45,084 bases of DNA, taken from the NCBI GenBank assembly GCA_905480425.1, contig CAJQQG010000008.1:1-45084 (forward strand). The letters run 5' to 3'. Position numbers and translations under genes: made by a program. Below, piece by piece: positions 27,955-36,633 of the stretch. Positions within the stretch are counted from its first letter, which is position 1; every line of letters starts with the position of its first letter. The stretch is from an uncultured Flavobacteriaceae bacterium (lineage in GTDB: Bacteria; Bacteroidota; Bacteroidia; Flavobacteriales; Flavobacteriaceae). The notes beneath the pieces were generated by a model. That model saw only the letters and a list, made by a program, of their open reading frames with translations, was not told where the DNA came from and ran no database searches.

Positions 27955-29271
27955 CTATTGTGTTTTAACACGTTTTATTTTAGCTCCAATTTTTCGTAGT
28001 CGATTTTCGATATCCTCATATCCTCTGTCGATTTGTTCAATGTTATGTATAGTACTTATACCTTTTGCAGAAAGTGCAGCGATAAGTAACGATACACCTG
28101 CGCGAATGTCTGGGGATGTTAATGTTGTTGCTTTAAGTTTTGATTTAAAATCATGTCCAATAACAGTCGCTCTATGCGGGTCACACAAAATTATTTTTGC
28201 TCCCATATCAATCAATTTATCAACAAAAAACAAACGACTTTCAAACATTTTTTGATGCACTAAAATACTTCCCCTGGCTTGAGTAGCAACAACTAAGATA
28301 ATACTTAAGAGGTCTGGAGTAAATCCTGGCCATGGCGCATCTGAAATAGTGAGAATAGATCCATCTATATAGCTTTGAACTTCGTAACCATCAGTATGGG
28401 CAGGAATATATATATCATCACCTTTTTGTTCTAGGGTAATTCCTAATTTTCTAAAAACACTAGGCATTTGTCCTAAGTATTCCCAACGTACATTTTTTAT
28501 TGTAATTTCACTTTGTGTCATTGCAGCTAAACCCACCCAGCTACCAATTTCAATCATGTCGGGAAGTATTGTGTGGACTGTTCCTTTAAGCTTCGTTATC
28601 CCATCAATAACTAATAGGTTGGATCCTATTCCACTAATTTTTGCCCCCATCCTGTTAAGCATATTACAGAGTTGTTGCAGATAGGGTTCGCAAGCAGCAT
28701 TGTATATGGTAGTTCTACCCTCTGCTAAAACTGCTGCCATAACAATATTTGCAGTTCCAGTAACTGAAGCTTCATCAAGTAGCATATCAGTTCCAGTCAA
28801 TTTTTTTGCCTCAACACTATAAAAATAATCTTCACGGTTATAGTTGAAAGTTGCTCCAAGTTTAATTAGTCCTTCAAAGTGGGTATCTAATCGGCGCCGT
28901 CCAATTTTATCTCCTCCAGGCCTAGGAATACTTCCTTTTCCAAACCTAGCAAGAAGCGGTCCTACGAGCATTATAGAACCACGCAGTCCTTTTCCGTCGT
29001 TTTTAAATTTATCAGAGCTTAGGTAGTCAAGATCAATACTATTTGCTTGAAAGCTAAAATGACCTTTGGAAATTTTCTTAACCAATACTCCGAAATTTTC
29101 AAGAAGTTTGATTAGTTTATTGACATCTACAATGTCAGGTATGTTGTGAATGTTAACAACTTCCGGCGTGAGTAACACTGCACACAAAATTTGTAAAGAT
29201 TCGTTTTTTGCTCCTTGGGGAGTTATTGATCCTTTTAGAGGTTGTCCCCCTTCAATGATAAATGATTCCAT
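27955..29271 (-). CDS. murA: UDP-N-acetylglucosamine 1-carboxyvinyltransferase MurA, Asp variant
   Basis: 438 residues from the second Met (MESFIIEGG); a Met codon directly before it could also be used. The enolpyruvyl-transferase repeats, QGAKNESL at about 19-26 and the active-site loop RPGGDKIGRRRLDTH at 117-131 identify MurA. It joins PEP to UDP-GlcNAc, the first committed step of peptidoglycan synthesis, in the cytosol. The catalytic loop Cys (C115 in E. coli) is Asp (D121), the change known to make MurA insensitive to fosfomycin. It is preceded by the DUF4290 gene, three to six bases upstream, an arrangement usual in Bacteroidota. Confidence 0.95.
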   Translation of the reverse strand: MESFIIEGGQPLKGSITPQGAKNESLQILCAVLLTPEVVNIHNIPDIVDVNKLIKLLENFGVLVKKISKGHFSFQANSIDLDYLSSDKFKNDGKGLRGSIMLVGPLLARFGKGSIPRPGGDKIGRRRLDTHFEGLIKLGATFNYNREDYFYSVEAKKLTGTDMLLDEASVTGTANIVMAAVLAEGRTTIYNAACEPYLQQLCNMLNRMGAKISGIGSNLLVIDGITKLKGTVHTILPDMIEIGSWVGLAAMTQSEITIKNVRWEYLGQMPSVFRKLGITLEQKGDDIYIPAHTDGYEVQSYIDGSILTISDAPWPGFTPDLLSIILVVATQARGSILVHQKMFESRLFFVDKLIDMGAKIILCDPHRATVIGHDFKSKLKATTLTSPDIRAGVSLLIAALSAKGISTIHNIEQIDRGYEDIENRLRKIGAKIKRVKTQ

Positions 29272-29277
29272 CAACTT

Positions 29278-29919
29278 TTAGTAACGTTTTCGTATGTTTC
29301 TCTTTTTTGCTTTATGCATGTTACTCTTAGGGCCATTACCATTTTTTGTTTTCAACTTTAATAAATCATTAGAATCTGTTAAAGGTAGTTGAGTAGCCAC
29401 AACTTTTAATTTTCCGACAGAGAGTTCATCCAAATGACCCATAATAATATCATCATCAACTGTATCTTTATTCCAGCCAAGGAAACATTTTTTCATATGG
29501 TTGGCAATTGTATATACTAACACCTCTTTCATTTCATTTTCTTCCCAGTGGATAGCCACATCAATCATACGTTTTATGTTATTTCCATAAAAACGGTATT
29601 TAGGATAGTTTTGAGGATAAGGAAGTTTCGCAGGTTTTGCATTAAGAATCTCTTTTTCTGGCATTTCAAAAGGACTTTCAACGTCAATGTCAAAATTGGC
29701 CATTATAAAAAATTGATCCCATAATTTGTGTTGAAAATCTGGAACATCTCTCAGGTGAGGATTAAGATTTCCCATAACCCCAATAATAGCTTTTGCTTTT
29801 TTATTGCGCTCCAGGGCATCTTCAGTTGCCATGGTTTGCTCTATCATAATGTGAATGTGCCTCCCGTATTCTGGGATGATTAATTGCTTGCGCTTTGTAT
29901 TGTACTGCAAGGTTTCCAT
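29278..29919 (-). CDS. DUF4290 domain-containing protein
   Basis: 213 residues. The start LQYNTKRKQLIIPEYGRHIH and the segment MGNLNPHLRDVPDF are conserved marks of DUF4290 in Bacteroidota. The C-terminus is a short basic tail (KKRNIRKRY). There is no signal or membrane segment. It is co-oriented with murA and directly upstream, so the two are probably one transcript. Function unknown; a tie to cell-wall synthesis is only suggested by this linkage. Confidence 0.9.
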   Translation of the reverse strand: METLQYNTKRKQLIIPEYGRHIHIMIEQTMATEDALERNKKAKAIIGVMGNLNPHLRDVPDFQHKLWDQFFIMANFDIDVESPFEMPEKEILNAKPAKLPYPQNYPKYRFYGNNIKRMIDVAIHWEENEMKEVLVYTIANHMKKCFLGWNKDTVDDDIIMGHLDELSVGKLKVVATQLPLTDSNDLLKLKTKNGNGPKSNMHKAKKRNIRKRY

Positions 29920-30007
29920 AAAAAAAAAGATTACTAATTACTTAGTGAAGTAAAATTATACTGCAAATTAATAAATTCAATTGAATCGCCACTACTTTAT
30001 TTAATAA

Positions 30008-30301
30008 TTACAAGGCCATTATGCCCTCTAGTAGACTTGCTTTTTTGTAAATCGAAATAACGGCATCTGCGCTTTTCATTTTTACTTTGATGGTTAAGCT
30101 AGTAAAAGTATTTTTTGAAGATAATTTCTCAAAGAATTTAGCCTGTTTTCCATTAAAATAAGATTTTAATGTTTCTAGATGAAGTGCTTCGGATTTCACT
30201 ACAAATTTAAACATATATATTCCAGGCCAGGCTTGTGATTCAAGAAGTTGAACATGAAATCTTGAATAAAATTCGTCGGAGTTAGTATTTTTTTGCAACA
30301 A
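30008..30301 (-). CDS. DUF493 family protein
   Basis: 97 residues with the beta-alpha-beta pattern of DUF493 (YbeD-like, ACT-related fold): WPGIYMFKFVVKSE near 20-35 and FTSLTIKVKMKSADAVISIYK near 66-86. The E. coli relative YbeD is of unsettled function. It is divergent from the AAA ATPase gene, 54 bases away, as in many flavobacteria. Confidence 0.88.
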   Translation of the reverse strand: MLQKNTNSDEFYSRFHVQLLESQAWPGIYMFKFVVKSEALHLETLKSYFNGKQAKFFEKLSSKNTFTSLTIKVKMKSADAVISIYKKASLLEGIMAL

Positions 30302-30355
30302 GGCAAGTATTTTTGTATAAAGATACTAGTTTTTACAATTGATTAAAAGTGCTTT

Positions 30356-30907
30356 ATGAAAAATAAAAGAATCGTAATTAGTGGTAGTCCTGGTGCAGGA
30401 AAAACAAGCATAATTAGAGGCCTTAAGGATAAAGGATATACTGTTTTTGAAGAGTATTCAAGAACCTTAATTGATGAAGGTAAAGCAAGTGGAAAAGCTA
30501 ATTTTTTTCTTTCGAATCCTGAAGAGTTTAGTAAACTCTTATTTACTGGAAGGAAAGCTCAGTATGATGCATCTTCCTCACTTTATGTTAATGCCGCAAA
30601 GCCTTTTGTCTTTTTTGATCGCGGTATTCTAGATATATACGCTTATTTACTTGCAGTAAACGAAAGAGACAATTCTTGGAAAAAAAGAATAATGCCTTTT
30701 AAATATGATCTTGTTTTTTTGGTTGAGCCTTGGAAAGAAATCTACAAAAAAGACATTCAAAGAATGGAAACATTTATTGAAGCTAAACGGTACTTTCCAT
30801 ATATTAAATACGTTTATGAGCAATCTCATTCTATTGTTACAGTTCCTAAAGACACGATAATAAATCGTGTTCTTTTTATTGAACATCACATGAAATTGAA
30901 TGGATAA
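30356..30907 (+). CDS. AAA-type ATPase / NadR-like P-loop protein
   Basis: 183 residues. The Walker A motif GSPGAGKTS is at 10-18, and FFDRGILDIYAYL near 84-96 resembles the Walker B/DRG region of nucleoside- or nicotinamide-riboside-kinase-like P-loop proteins. It matches the single-domain ATPase found next to recQ and DUF493 in flavobacteria. The substrate is unknown; kinase activity is possible. It overlaps recQ by eight bases. A TAnnTTTG-like box at 30308-30315 may drive it. Confidence 0.85.
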   Translation: MKNKRIVISGSPGAGKTSIIRGLKDKGYTVFEEYSRTLIDEGKASGKANFFLSNPEEFSKLLFTGRKAQYDASSSLYVNAAKPFVFFDRGILDIYAYLLAVNERDNSWKKRIMPFKYDLVFLVEPWKEIYKKDIQRMETFIEAKRYFPYIKYVYEQSHSIVTVPKDTIINRVLFIEHHMKLNG

Positions 30908-32792
30908 GGAAACACTCTTGAAAAAATATTGGGGCTTCACAACCTTTAAGCCATTACAAAAAGATATTATTAACTCTACAATGGCTGGACACGATACCGT
31001 TGGTCTACTCCCAACTGGAGGTGGGAAGTCATTGTGTTATCAATTACCATCATTACTTAAGGAAGGTTTTGTTTTGGTTATCTCACCTTTAATAGCACTT
31101 ATGGAGGATCAAGTTCAAGACTTGTTAAAACGTGATATTAAAGCCATGTATTTTGAATCGCATAAAAAAAGTATTTCTTTGACTCAGCAACTAGATAATT
31201 GCACCTTCGGTGATTATAAGGTAGTATATGTTTCTCCAGAGAAATTAACTAATACTTTATTTTTACAGCAAATTATTCATGCGCCAATTTCTTTGATAGC
31301 AATTGATGAAGCACATTGCATTTCTGAATGGGGCCATGATTTTAGACCATCATACCGAAAAATCAATTTATTACTTGAACTACTTCCTGAGATACCAATA
31401 TTAGCTCTAACAGCTTCAGCAACATCCAAAGTTGTTCGTGATATCCAGACTCAATTAATGTTAAAATCACCTAAACTATTTCAACAGTCGTTTGAACGTC
31501 CTAATTTATCGTATAACATATGGAAAACAGACGATAAGTTAAATGCTGTGATTCAAATTTTAACTCATTATAAAGGTAGTAGTATAATTTATTGTAACAC
31601 GCGCAAAATATCGGAGCAGTTGGCATACAAAATGATTCGCCATGGACTTGCTGCTGATTTCTTTCATGGAGGCCTTTTATTAAAAGATAAAAAGACAAAA
31701 CTAAGTGAATGGCAAAAAGGGACATTACTACATATGACCGCTACAAGTGCTTTTGGAATGGGAATAGATAAATCTAATGTTCGTACTGTAATTCACATGA
31801 ACCTTCCAGAAAGTATGGAACATTATTATCAAGAAACAGGAAGAGCAGGTAGAGACGGTGATTTAGCTAATACTTTTTTATTATTTAGTGGTTCGGATTC
31901 AGAGAAAACCAAACATCACCTTTTAAGTCAACTACCTTCGACTAAAGACTTAAAAGAAATCTATAAAGACTTGTGTAATTTTTTGCAGATTGCCTATGGA
32001 GAAGGCGAGGGCATATTGTATGAATTGAACTTTGAAAGTTTTTGTAGTCAGTATAACCGAAACTTTAGAAAAACATTATATTGTTTAGAGCAATTTGATA
32101 GAGAAGGGATTATATCCCTAAATGCATCTAATGAAAAGTATATTGATATTAAAACTAAATGTTCTGTACATCAAGCTACTGAATTTATTAAATCTCAAAA
32201 TACTTCCGCTAAAGTATTGGAATATTTAATGCGGAAAAACCCTTATTTTTTTAAAGAAAAAATTCAAATAAGTCCACCAAAAATAATTGACGCATTACAT
32301 CTTTCTTTTGATCAATTTACAGAAGCTTTAGAGAGGCTTCAGCGAAATGGAATATTAGATTTCACTGAGCAAAGAGCTTATTTTTATTACACTCCTAAAA
32401 CTCCAAGGGAAGATAGCTATACACTTCAAACTATAATTAAAAATAATACCACCTTACATCAACAGAAGAAGCGAAAAATTGATTCAATGATAGCGTTTGT
32501 GGAAGATGAGACTAACTGCAAGCGCAATAAAATTTTAACATATTTTGGAACTTTATTTAAAGGGAATTGTCATCAGTGCTCTTCTCGTTCTTGTTCTGAG
32601 TTATATATTACAGAAAATAATTTTGAAAAAAAATTAACACTTCTTCTAAAAGATCGTCCTCAATCAATTCAAGACCTAAATGAAAAGTTGTATTTTGAAC
32701 CAGCTGCTTTAAAAGAAGTTATAGAGAGATTACTAAAAACACAAAAAATTTATATTAATCACCTTCAACAATACCATTGGATCAATGAATGA
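30900..32792 (+). CDS. recQ: RecQ-family ATP-dependent DNA helicase
   Basis: 630 residues. Walker A is at GLLPTGGGKS (35-44), the DEAH box at 136-139 (IDEAHCISEWGHDFR), and the helicase C domain has GMGIDKSNVR and QETGRAGRDG. A zinc-binding cysteine set lies at CKRNKILTYFGT... with CHQCSSRSC, as in RecQ C-terminal regions. No clear HRDC domain is seen, so this is a short-tail RecQ. The enzyme unwinds DNA 3' to 5' in repair and recombination. It is coupled to the ATPase upstream and to fmt downstream by eight-base overlaps. Confidence 0.92.
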   Translation: MDKETLLKKYWGFTTFKPLQKDIINSTMAGHDTVGLLPTGGGKSLCYQLPSLLKEGFVLVISPLIALMEDQVQDLLKRDIKAMYFESHKKSISLTQQLDNCTFGDYKVVYVSPEKLTNTLFLQQIIHAPISLIAIDEAHCISEWGHDFRPSYRKINLLLELLPEIPILALTASATSKVVRDIQTQLMLKSPKLFQQSFERPNLSYNIWKTDDKLNAVIQILTHYKGSSIIYCNTRKISEQLAYKMIRHGLAADFFHGGLLLKDKKTKLSEWQKGTLLHMTATSAFGMGIDKSNVRTVIHMNLPESMEHYYQETGRAGRDGDLANTFLLFSGSDSEKTKHHLLSQLPSTKDLKEIYKDLCNFLQIAYGEGEGILYELNFESFCSQYNRNFRKTLYCLEQFDREGIISLNASNEKYIDIKTKCSVHQATEFIKSQNTSAKVLEYLMRKNPYFFKEKIQISPPKIIDALHLSFDQFTEALERLQRNGILDFTEQRAYFYYTPKTPREDSYTLQTIIKNNTTLHQQKKRKIDSMIAFVEDETNCKRNKILTYFGTLFKGNCHQCSSRSCSELYITENNFEKKLTLLLKDRPQSIQDLNEKLYFEPAALKEVIERLLKTQKIYINHLQQYHWINE

Positions 32793-33744
32793 ATCACCCT
32801 TATTTCCAAAAGTAATTTTTTATGGTACTCCAGAATTTGCCCGTTATTGTTTAGATGCATTAATTGTAGCTGGATATCCTATAGTTATGGTTATTACTGC
32901 TCCCGATAGAAGATCGGGAAGGGGAAAAAAAATAAACTCCTCTGCGGTTAAAGAATATAGTATTAAAAAAAAATTACCGCTTTTACAGCCAGTAAATTTA
33001 AAAGATTCAAATTTTATTTCTCGTTTAAAGAACCTTCAACCTGAAATTCAAATAGTAGTTGCCTTTAGAATGTTACCAAAAGTAGTGTGGAAAGTCCCTT
33101 CTTACGGGACTATAAACCTTCACGCCTCTCTTTTACCCAATTATCGTGGTGCTGCTCCTATTAATTGGGTGCTTATTAATGGTGAGAAAAGGACAGGGGT
33201 TAGCACCTTTTTAATTAATGAGAAAATTGATACAGGAGCTGTTTTATTACAAAAAGAAGTTTCTATTGGTAAAGAGTATAACGTGGGAATCCTTCATGAT
33301 ATACTTTTGAAACTAGGTGCACCACTAATTATAAAAACTATTGAAGGAGTGGTTTCAGGATCTCTAAGTGCAATAAGCCAAGAAATTTCAGGGCAAGAAA
33401 AAGAAGCACCAAAGTTAACAACTGAGAATACCCGTTTGGATTGGGCACTTCAAATTGAGGAGGTTCAAAATAAAATTAATGGGTTAAGTCCTAATCCTGG
33501 TGCATGGACAGTTTATAAGAATAAAGATGAGGAGGGTAGAATGAAAATTTTTAAAACTAAAATAGTTACCTCTTTACCCAATGAGTCAATAAATAAAATT
33601 GTTGTAAAACATGGTGAAATTTTAATTGTAACTAAAGGCGGCTATTTAAATTGTATTGAATTACAACTGCCAAATAAGAAGCGAATGACCGCTAGTGCTC
33701 TATTAAATGGGTATTCTTTTGATGAGAATGCAACTGTTTTATAG
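32785..33744 (+). CDS. fmt: Methionyl-tRNA formyltransferase
   Basis: 319 residues. The N-terminal FYGTPEFARYCL and the formyl-THF site NLHASLLPNYRGAAPI at 111-126 (N111, H113) are diagnostic, with the KIDTGAVLLQ segment carrying the catalytic Asp. The C-terminal beta-barrel is present. It formylates Met-tRNAfMet for initiation. The start overlaps the recQ stop by eight bases, an uncommon partner functionally but usual gene order in this lineage. HU follows after 130 bases with its own promoter. Confidence 0.95.
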   Translation: MNESPLFPKVIFYGTPEFARYCLDALIVAGYPIVMVITAPDRRSGRGKKINSSAVKEYSIKKKLPLLQPVNLKDSNFISRLKNLQPEIQIVVAFRMLPKVVWKVPSYGTINLHASLLPNYRGAAPINWVLINGEKRTGVSTFLINEKIDTGAVLLQKEVSIGKEYNVGILHDILLKLGAPLIIKTIEGVVSGSLSAISQEISGQEKEAPKLTTENTRLDWALQIEEVQNKINGLSPNPGAWTVYKNKDEEGRMKIFKTKIVTSLPNESINKIVVKHGEILIVTKGGYLNCIELQLPNKKRMTASALLNGYSFDENATVL

Positions 33745-33759
33745 TATTTACCCCCCTCA

Positions 33760-33791
33760 TTATTAACAAAACCCCTTACTTATTAACAAAA
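33760..33791 (+). repeat. Direct repeat upstream of the HU promoter
   Basis: TTATTAACAAAA occurs at 33760-33771 and again at 33780-33791, a 20-base period close to two helical turns. It ends 19 bases before the HU -33 box. Spacing on one DNA face suggests a protein-binding site; the binder is unknown. Confidence 0.6.
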
Positions 33792-33810
33792 GAGCTTATT
33801 TTCTAGCGTT

Positions 33811-33844
33811 TTTGATGTCTACTATCAAATTCCATATAAATTTG
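33811..33844 (+). promoter_or_regulatory. Promoter of the HU gene
   Basis: TTTG at 33811-33814 and TAAATTTG at 33837-33844 are separated by 22 bases, a near-consensus flavobacterial promoter. The ATG is 30 bases downstream. Confidence 0.7.
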
Positions 33845-33874
33845 TTAAATAACCTTAAATAAACATAAAATATT

Positions 33875-34147
33875 ATGAACAAAACAGATTTAATTGACGC
33901 AATGTCAGCAGATGCTGGTATTTCTAAAGCAGCAGCAAAAAAAGCACTTGAATCATTCTTAGGAAGTGTAGGCGGAACTCTTAAAAAAGGTGGACGTGTT
34001 TCTCTAGTAGGTTTCGGATCTTGGTCAGTATCCAGAAGAGCAGCACGTGATGGAAGAAATCCTCAAACAGGAGCTACTATCAAAATTGCAGCTAAAAACG
34101 TTGTAAAGTTTAAAGCAGGTGCTGAATTATCAGGTTCTGTAAACTAA
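33875..34147 (+). CDS. HU-family DNA-binding protein
   Basis: 90 residues, standard HU length. N-terminal helices (NKTDLIDAMSADAG) and the DNA-binding arm region GFGSWSVSRRAARDGRNPQTG with KIAAKNVVKFKAG identify a nucleoid-associated HU. Codons are noticeably more optimal than in neighbouring genes, as expected for an abundant protein. It has its own promoter and a strong terminator, hence is monocistronic. Confidence 0.96.
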   Translation: MNKTDLIDAMSADAGISKAAAKKALESFLGSVGGTLKKGGRVSLVGFGSWSVSRRAARDGRNPQTGATIKIAAKNVVKFKAGAELSGSVN

Positions 34148-34166
34148 ATTTTTATATTACTCATAC

Positions 34167-34193
34167 AAAAAGCTCCCTTGTGGAGCTTTTTTT
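34167..34193 (+). terminator. Rho-independent terminator of the HU gene
   Basis: AAAAAGCTCC at 34167-34176 pairs with GGAGCTTTTT at 34182-34191 over a five-base loop (CTTGT), followed by T. A clear 10-bp terminator 20 bases after the HU stop. Confidence 0.93.
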
Positions 34194-34205
34194 ATATTAG
34201 AATTT

Positions 34206-34751
34206 ATGAAATCTGGAAAATTTCTTATTGCAACCCCCTCTATTATGAGTGACACTAACTTTCATCGGGCCGTTATTCTTTTAGTAGATCATAAAACCAG
34301 TGGCACCATTGGTTTTATTATTAACAAGAAATTAGAATATACATTAAACGATGTAATGGATGGGATTAATTTTGAAATCCCTCTTTATTTTGGAGGTCCT
34401 GTAGAGGATGATAATCTATTTTTCATCCATCGTGCTTCGCACTTAATTCCAAATAGTATTTGCATAGAAAAAGATCTTTATTGGAGTGGTGACTTTAAAA
34501 CTGTCATCACCCAAATTAATAATGGGACACTCACTAAAAATGAAATCCGTTTCTTTTTAGGATACTCAGGTTGGACTAAAGCACAATTAAAAGATGAAAT
34601 ATCTTTAAAATCTTGGAGAGTTGTAGATGATATAACAAATAACACTTGGCTCAAAAAAAATGCAATTAATTTATGGAAAGAGCATATGAAAGCAATAGGG
34701 GGTAACTATTTAATCTGGTCAAATGCTCCAAAAAATCCAAATTGGAATTAA
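34206..34751 (+). CDS. YqgE/AlgH family protein
   Basis: 181 residues. GKFLIATPSIMSDTNFHRAVILLVDH at the N-terminus, the NKKLEYTLND segment, YFGGPVEDDNLFFIHR and FFLGYSGWTKAQL are characteristic of the YqgE/AlgH (UPF0301) family. The biochemical function is unknown. The gene is 13 bases beyond the HU terminator and its stop overlaps the class IV aminotransferase homologue by four bases, tail to tail. Confidence 0.93.
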   Translation: MKSGKFLIATPSIMSDTNFHRAVILLVDHKTSGTIGFIINKKLEYTLNDVMDGINFEIPLYFGGPVEDDNLFFIHRASHLIPNSICIEKDLYWSGDFKTVITQINNGTLTKNEIRFFLGYSGWTKAQLKDEISLKSWRVVDDITNNTWLKKNAINLWKEHMKAIGGNYLIWSNAPKNPNWN

Positions 34752-35563
34752 CCTAAGCTTTCTTTGAATTTTTCAAACAATGAAGCTGCCTTTCCTTTAT
34801 TGTAGGTTGTTTTTCTGTATTTTGTGATGTTTTGAACGCCCTGATTAATAGACAATACCATCAATTCATCTGATTTTTGTAATTCAAAAGGATTGATGGC
34901 TTGTTCCTTAAGAACATAAATAGTTTTTTTCTCTAAAATCCATTCATTAAAAGCTGCTCTTAAAGATAAATCTTGACAGCCAGACTCTATATTTGGAGTT
35001 AATATAGTATTACCCTGAAATAAGTAGAGCGTTCCTTTGATTGATTCTACTAGATTTTTTTTATCATTTAGTAAAATACAATCTTCTAAACCATTTTCAA
35101 TCGAATAACTTGTTGAAATAATTCGAAGCGAGTTGTTTGTATTTGTTAAATTTGAAAAGAATCCACTAGAAATAAACTCTTCTTTATAAAGGTCAACTGA
35201 ATAGTAGTCTGAAGGATTTATTGAAAATGGCAAAATATTAGTCGCTGATATAATGAATAAAATATTTTCTTGATGTTTAATAAACGTGATGCTTAAAAGA
35301 AAATCAGCTTGAGTAGAGACATTGTTTTTAATAGTTTTAATTAATTCATTTTCTAAATAAACAAGTGTATAACCAACTGGAATATTAAATCGATGTCTTC
35401 TAAGGGCAGCCATCATTCTGAAATAATGTAATTCCCAAAAAAGGAGATTATTTTTTTGATAACGAAGCGTTTCTTTTACGGTAAATCCAGTCAACAGGCT
35501 TTGTAAAATAGATTCTGAAGCTTCTGTAATACTAGGAATTAAGTTGCCATTACAATTAATCAT
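34748..35563 (-). CDS. Class IV aminotransferase-fold protein, catalytic lysine apparently missing
   Basis: 271 residues with the PabC/IlvE-type fold: LFWELHYFRMMAALRRH near 41-57, LEDCILLNDKKNLVE near 159-173 and NTILTPNIESGCQDLSLR near 185-202. By gap-free comparison with the pattern I recall from flavobacterial relatives (SxLKTxN...), the PLP lysine position is T140 in SNLTNTNN; no other nearby Lys fits. The N-terminal GDALFET-type motif is also degraded. It may be an inactive paralogue of an aminodeoxychorismate lyase or branched-chain aminotransferase. It precedes, tail-to-tail, YqgE and follows the START-like gene by nine bases. Confidence 0.75.
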   Translation of the reverse strand: MINCNGNLIPSITEASESILQSLLTGFTVKETLRYQKNNLLFWELHYFRMMAALRRHRFNIPVGYTLVYLENELIKTIKNNVSTQADFLLSITFIKHQENILFIISATNILPFSINPSDYYSVDLYKEEFISSGFFSNLTNTNNSLRIISTSYSIENGLEDCILLNDKKNLVESIKGTLYLFQGNTILTPNIESGCQDLSLRAAFNEWILEKKTIYVLKEQAINPFELQKSDELMVLSINQGVQNITKYRKTTYNKGKAASLFEKFKESLG

Positions 35564-35572
35564 TGAAAGGAA

Positions 35573-35965
35573 TTAACTAGCACCTAACACTTGTTTTAAA
35601 TCTGAAATAAGATTGTCCCATAACATTTTAGATTCTTCAATTTCATCTTCATCTGAAAAGTCTGATATAATTAATGAAACATCTTTTGTGATCTCATCTA
35701 CTTGAATTTTAAATTCGAAGTAGTATTTGTCTTGATCAGCATCATTATTTTGCCATTGAAAACGAACTTTATTATTATTTTTTTTTTGTATCATTTTAGC
35801 ATGCTCTTCTGAGTCATCCCATATGAAAGTGAACATTTCTCCCCTAGAGTTTACATTATCTGCAAACCATTCTGAAAGCCCAGAAGGGGTAGATAGGTAT
35901 TGAAATAATAACTGAGGTGATGAATGGAAATCATATTCTATGGAGTAACTTTTTTTATCGCTCAT
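35573..35965 (-). CDS. START-like (SRPBCC) domain protein
   Basis: 130 residues from the ATG at 35963-35965 (MSDKKSYSIEYDFHSSP); a longer frame to 36013 adds residues lacking the family start. The segments FQYLSTPSGLSEWFADNV and FTFIWDDSEEHA recall Bacteroidota START-like/AHSA1-type proteins that lie beside YqgE and a class IV aminotransferase. Acidic overall, cytosolic, ligand unknown. Probably co-transcribed with the aminotransferase-fold gene nine bases downstream. Confidence 0.85.
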   Translation of the reverse strand: MSDKKSYSIEYDFHSSPQLLFQYLSTPSGLSEWFADNVNSRGEMFTFIWDDSEEHAKMIQKKNNNKVRFQWQNNDADQDKYYFEFKIQVDEITKDVSLIISDFSDEDEIEESKMLWDNLISDLKQVLGAS

Positions 35966-36013
35966 GTTTAATTTTTCAAGTTCCCAATATATTGAAAAAA
36001 CATTAAGAAGCAT

Positions 36014-36390
36014 GTTTATTTTCTAATATTTTATTGATTTTATTATAAAGTTTATTTTCAAGACAATTAATAATTGGGCTATTATTATAAAGTTTATTTA
36101 TAATGAATTATTCATAATATATTTAGTCTTAAACAAAATATTTGAAGTTCAATATTCTTCAATACTTTTTGCTATTGTAGCAAAGAAATTTATTAGATAT
36201 TTCATTAATAAATCATCATTAATTTTTGTCTACTAAAAATTTAAGTGATTAAATTCGTCAAGAATGTTTAATTAAAAACACTAAAATCAGAATATTTAAT
36301 ACTTAAAATTAAACATAATAGTTTTTTATATGACTATATATGCATATCTTAAATTTATATTTAATAGGGAATTCACAAAAAATAATAATC
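36014..36390. other. AT-rich intergenic region with a direct repeat
   Basis: No convincing gene on either strand. A 16-bp direct repeat TATTATAAAGTTTATT occurs at 36041-36056 and 36083-36098 (42 bases apart). AAATTCGTCAAGAAT at 36251-36265 nearly matches a sequence at 37360-37374. Otherwise I see only very AT-rich spacer marking the entry into a sparser stretch. Confidence 0.5.
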
Positions 36391-36621
36391 ATGAATGAAT
36401 TTTTAATAACAATTGTATTTATAATAGTACTCGTTTTCAGTGTATATTCTTATGCTACTTATTTAACAAAATCTGGAAAAGCAGAAGATGCTGATGGAAA
36501 TTTTATACCAGATGCTTGGGAAGAAAAATTTGGTTGGTTTTTTTCGTCTAAGGGAATTATAATGTTAGTATTAGGAATTATTTTAGGATATGTCCTTGGT
36601 ATTTTATTCCCATATATTTAA
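36391..36621 (+). CDS. Small two-helix membrane protein with an acidic DxDxN loop
   Basis: 76 residues from the ATG at 36391 (MNEFLITIVFIIVLV); the frame extends to 36340 but the extra residues look like non-coding sequence. Two membrane helices, near 4-24 and 53-74, flank a polar loop with the segment EDADGNFIPDAWEEKFG. D-x-D-x-N-x-I-P-D-x-W-E resembles Ca-binding thrombospondin-3/dockerin-type loops seen in many flavobacterial proteins. I do not recognise a named family. The Cys-rich microprotein begins 12 bases after its stop. Confidence 0.7.
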   Translation: MNEFLITIVFIIVLVFSVYSYATYLTKSGKAEDADGNFIPDAWEEKFGWFFSSKGIIMLVLGIILGYVLGILFPYI

Positions 36622-36633
36622 TGATAATTCTTT

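Noticed and set aside
36041-36098. 16-bp direct repeat considered as a CRISPR fragment
   Set aside because: Only two copies, AT-rich, no cas genes and no third unit; treated as simple spacer repeat.
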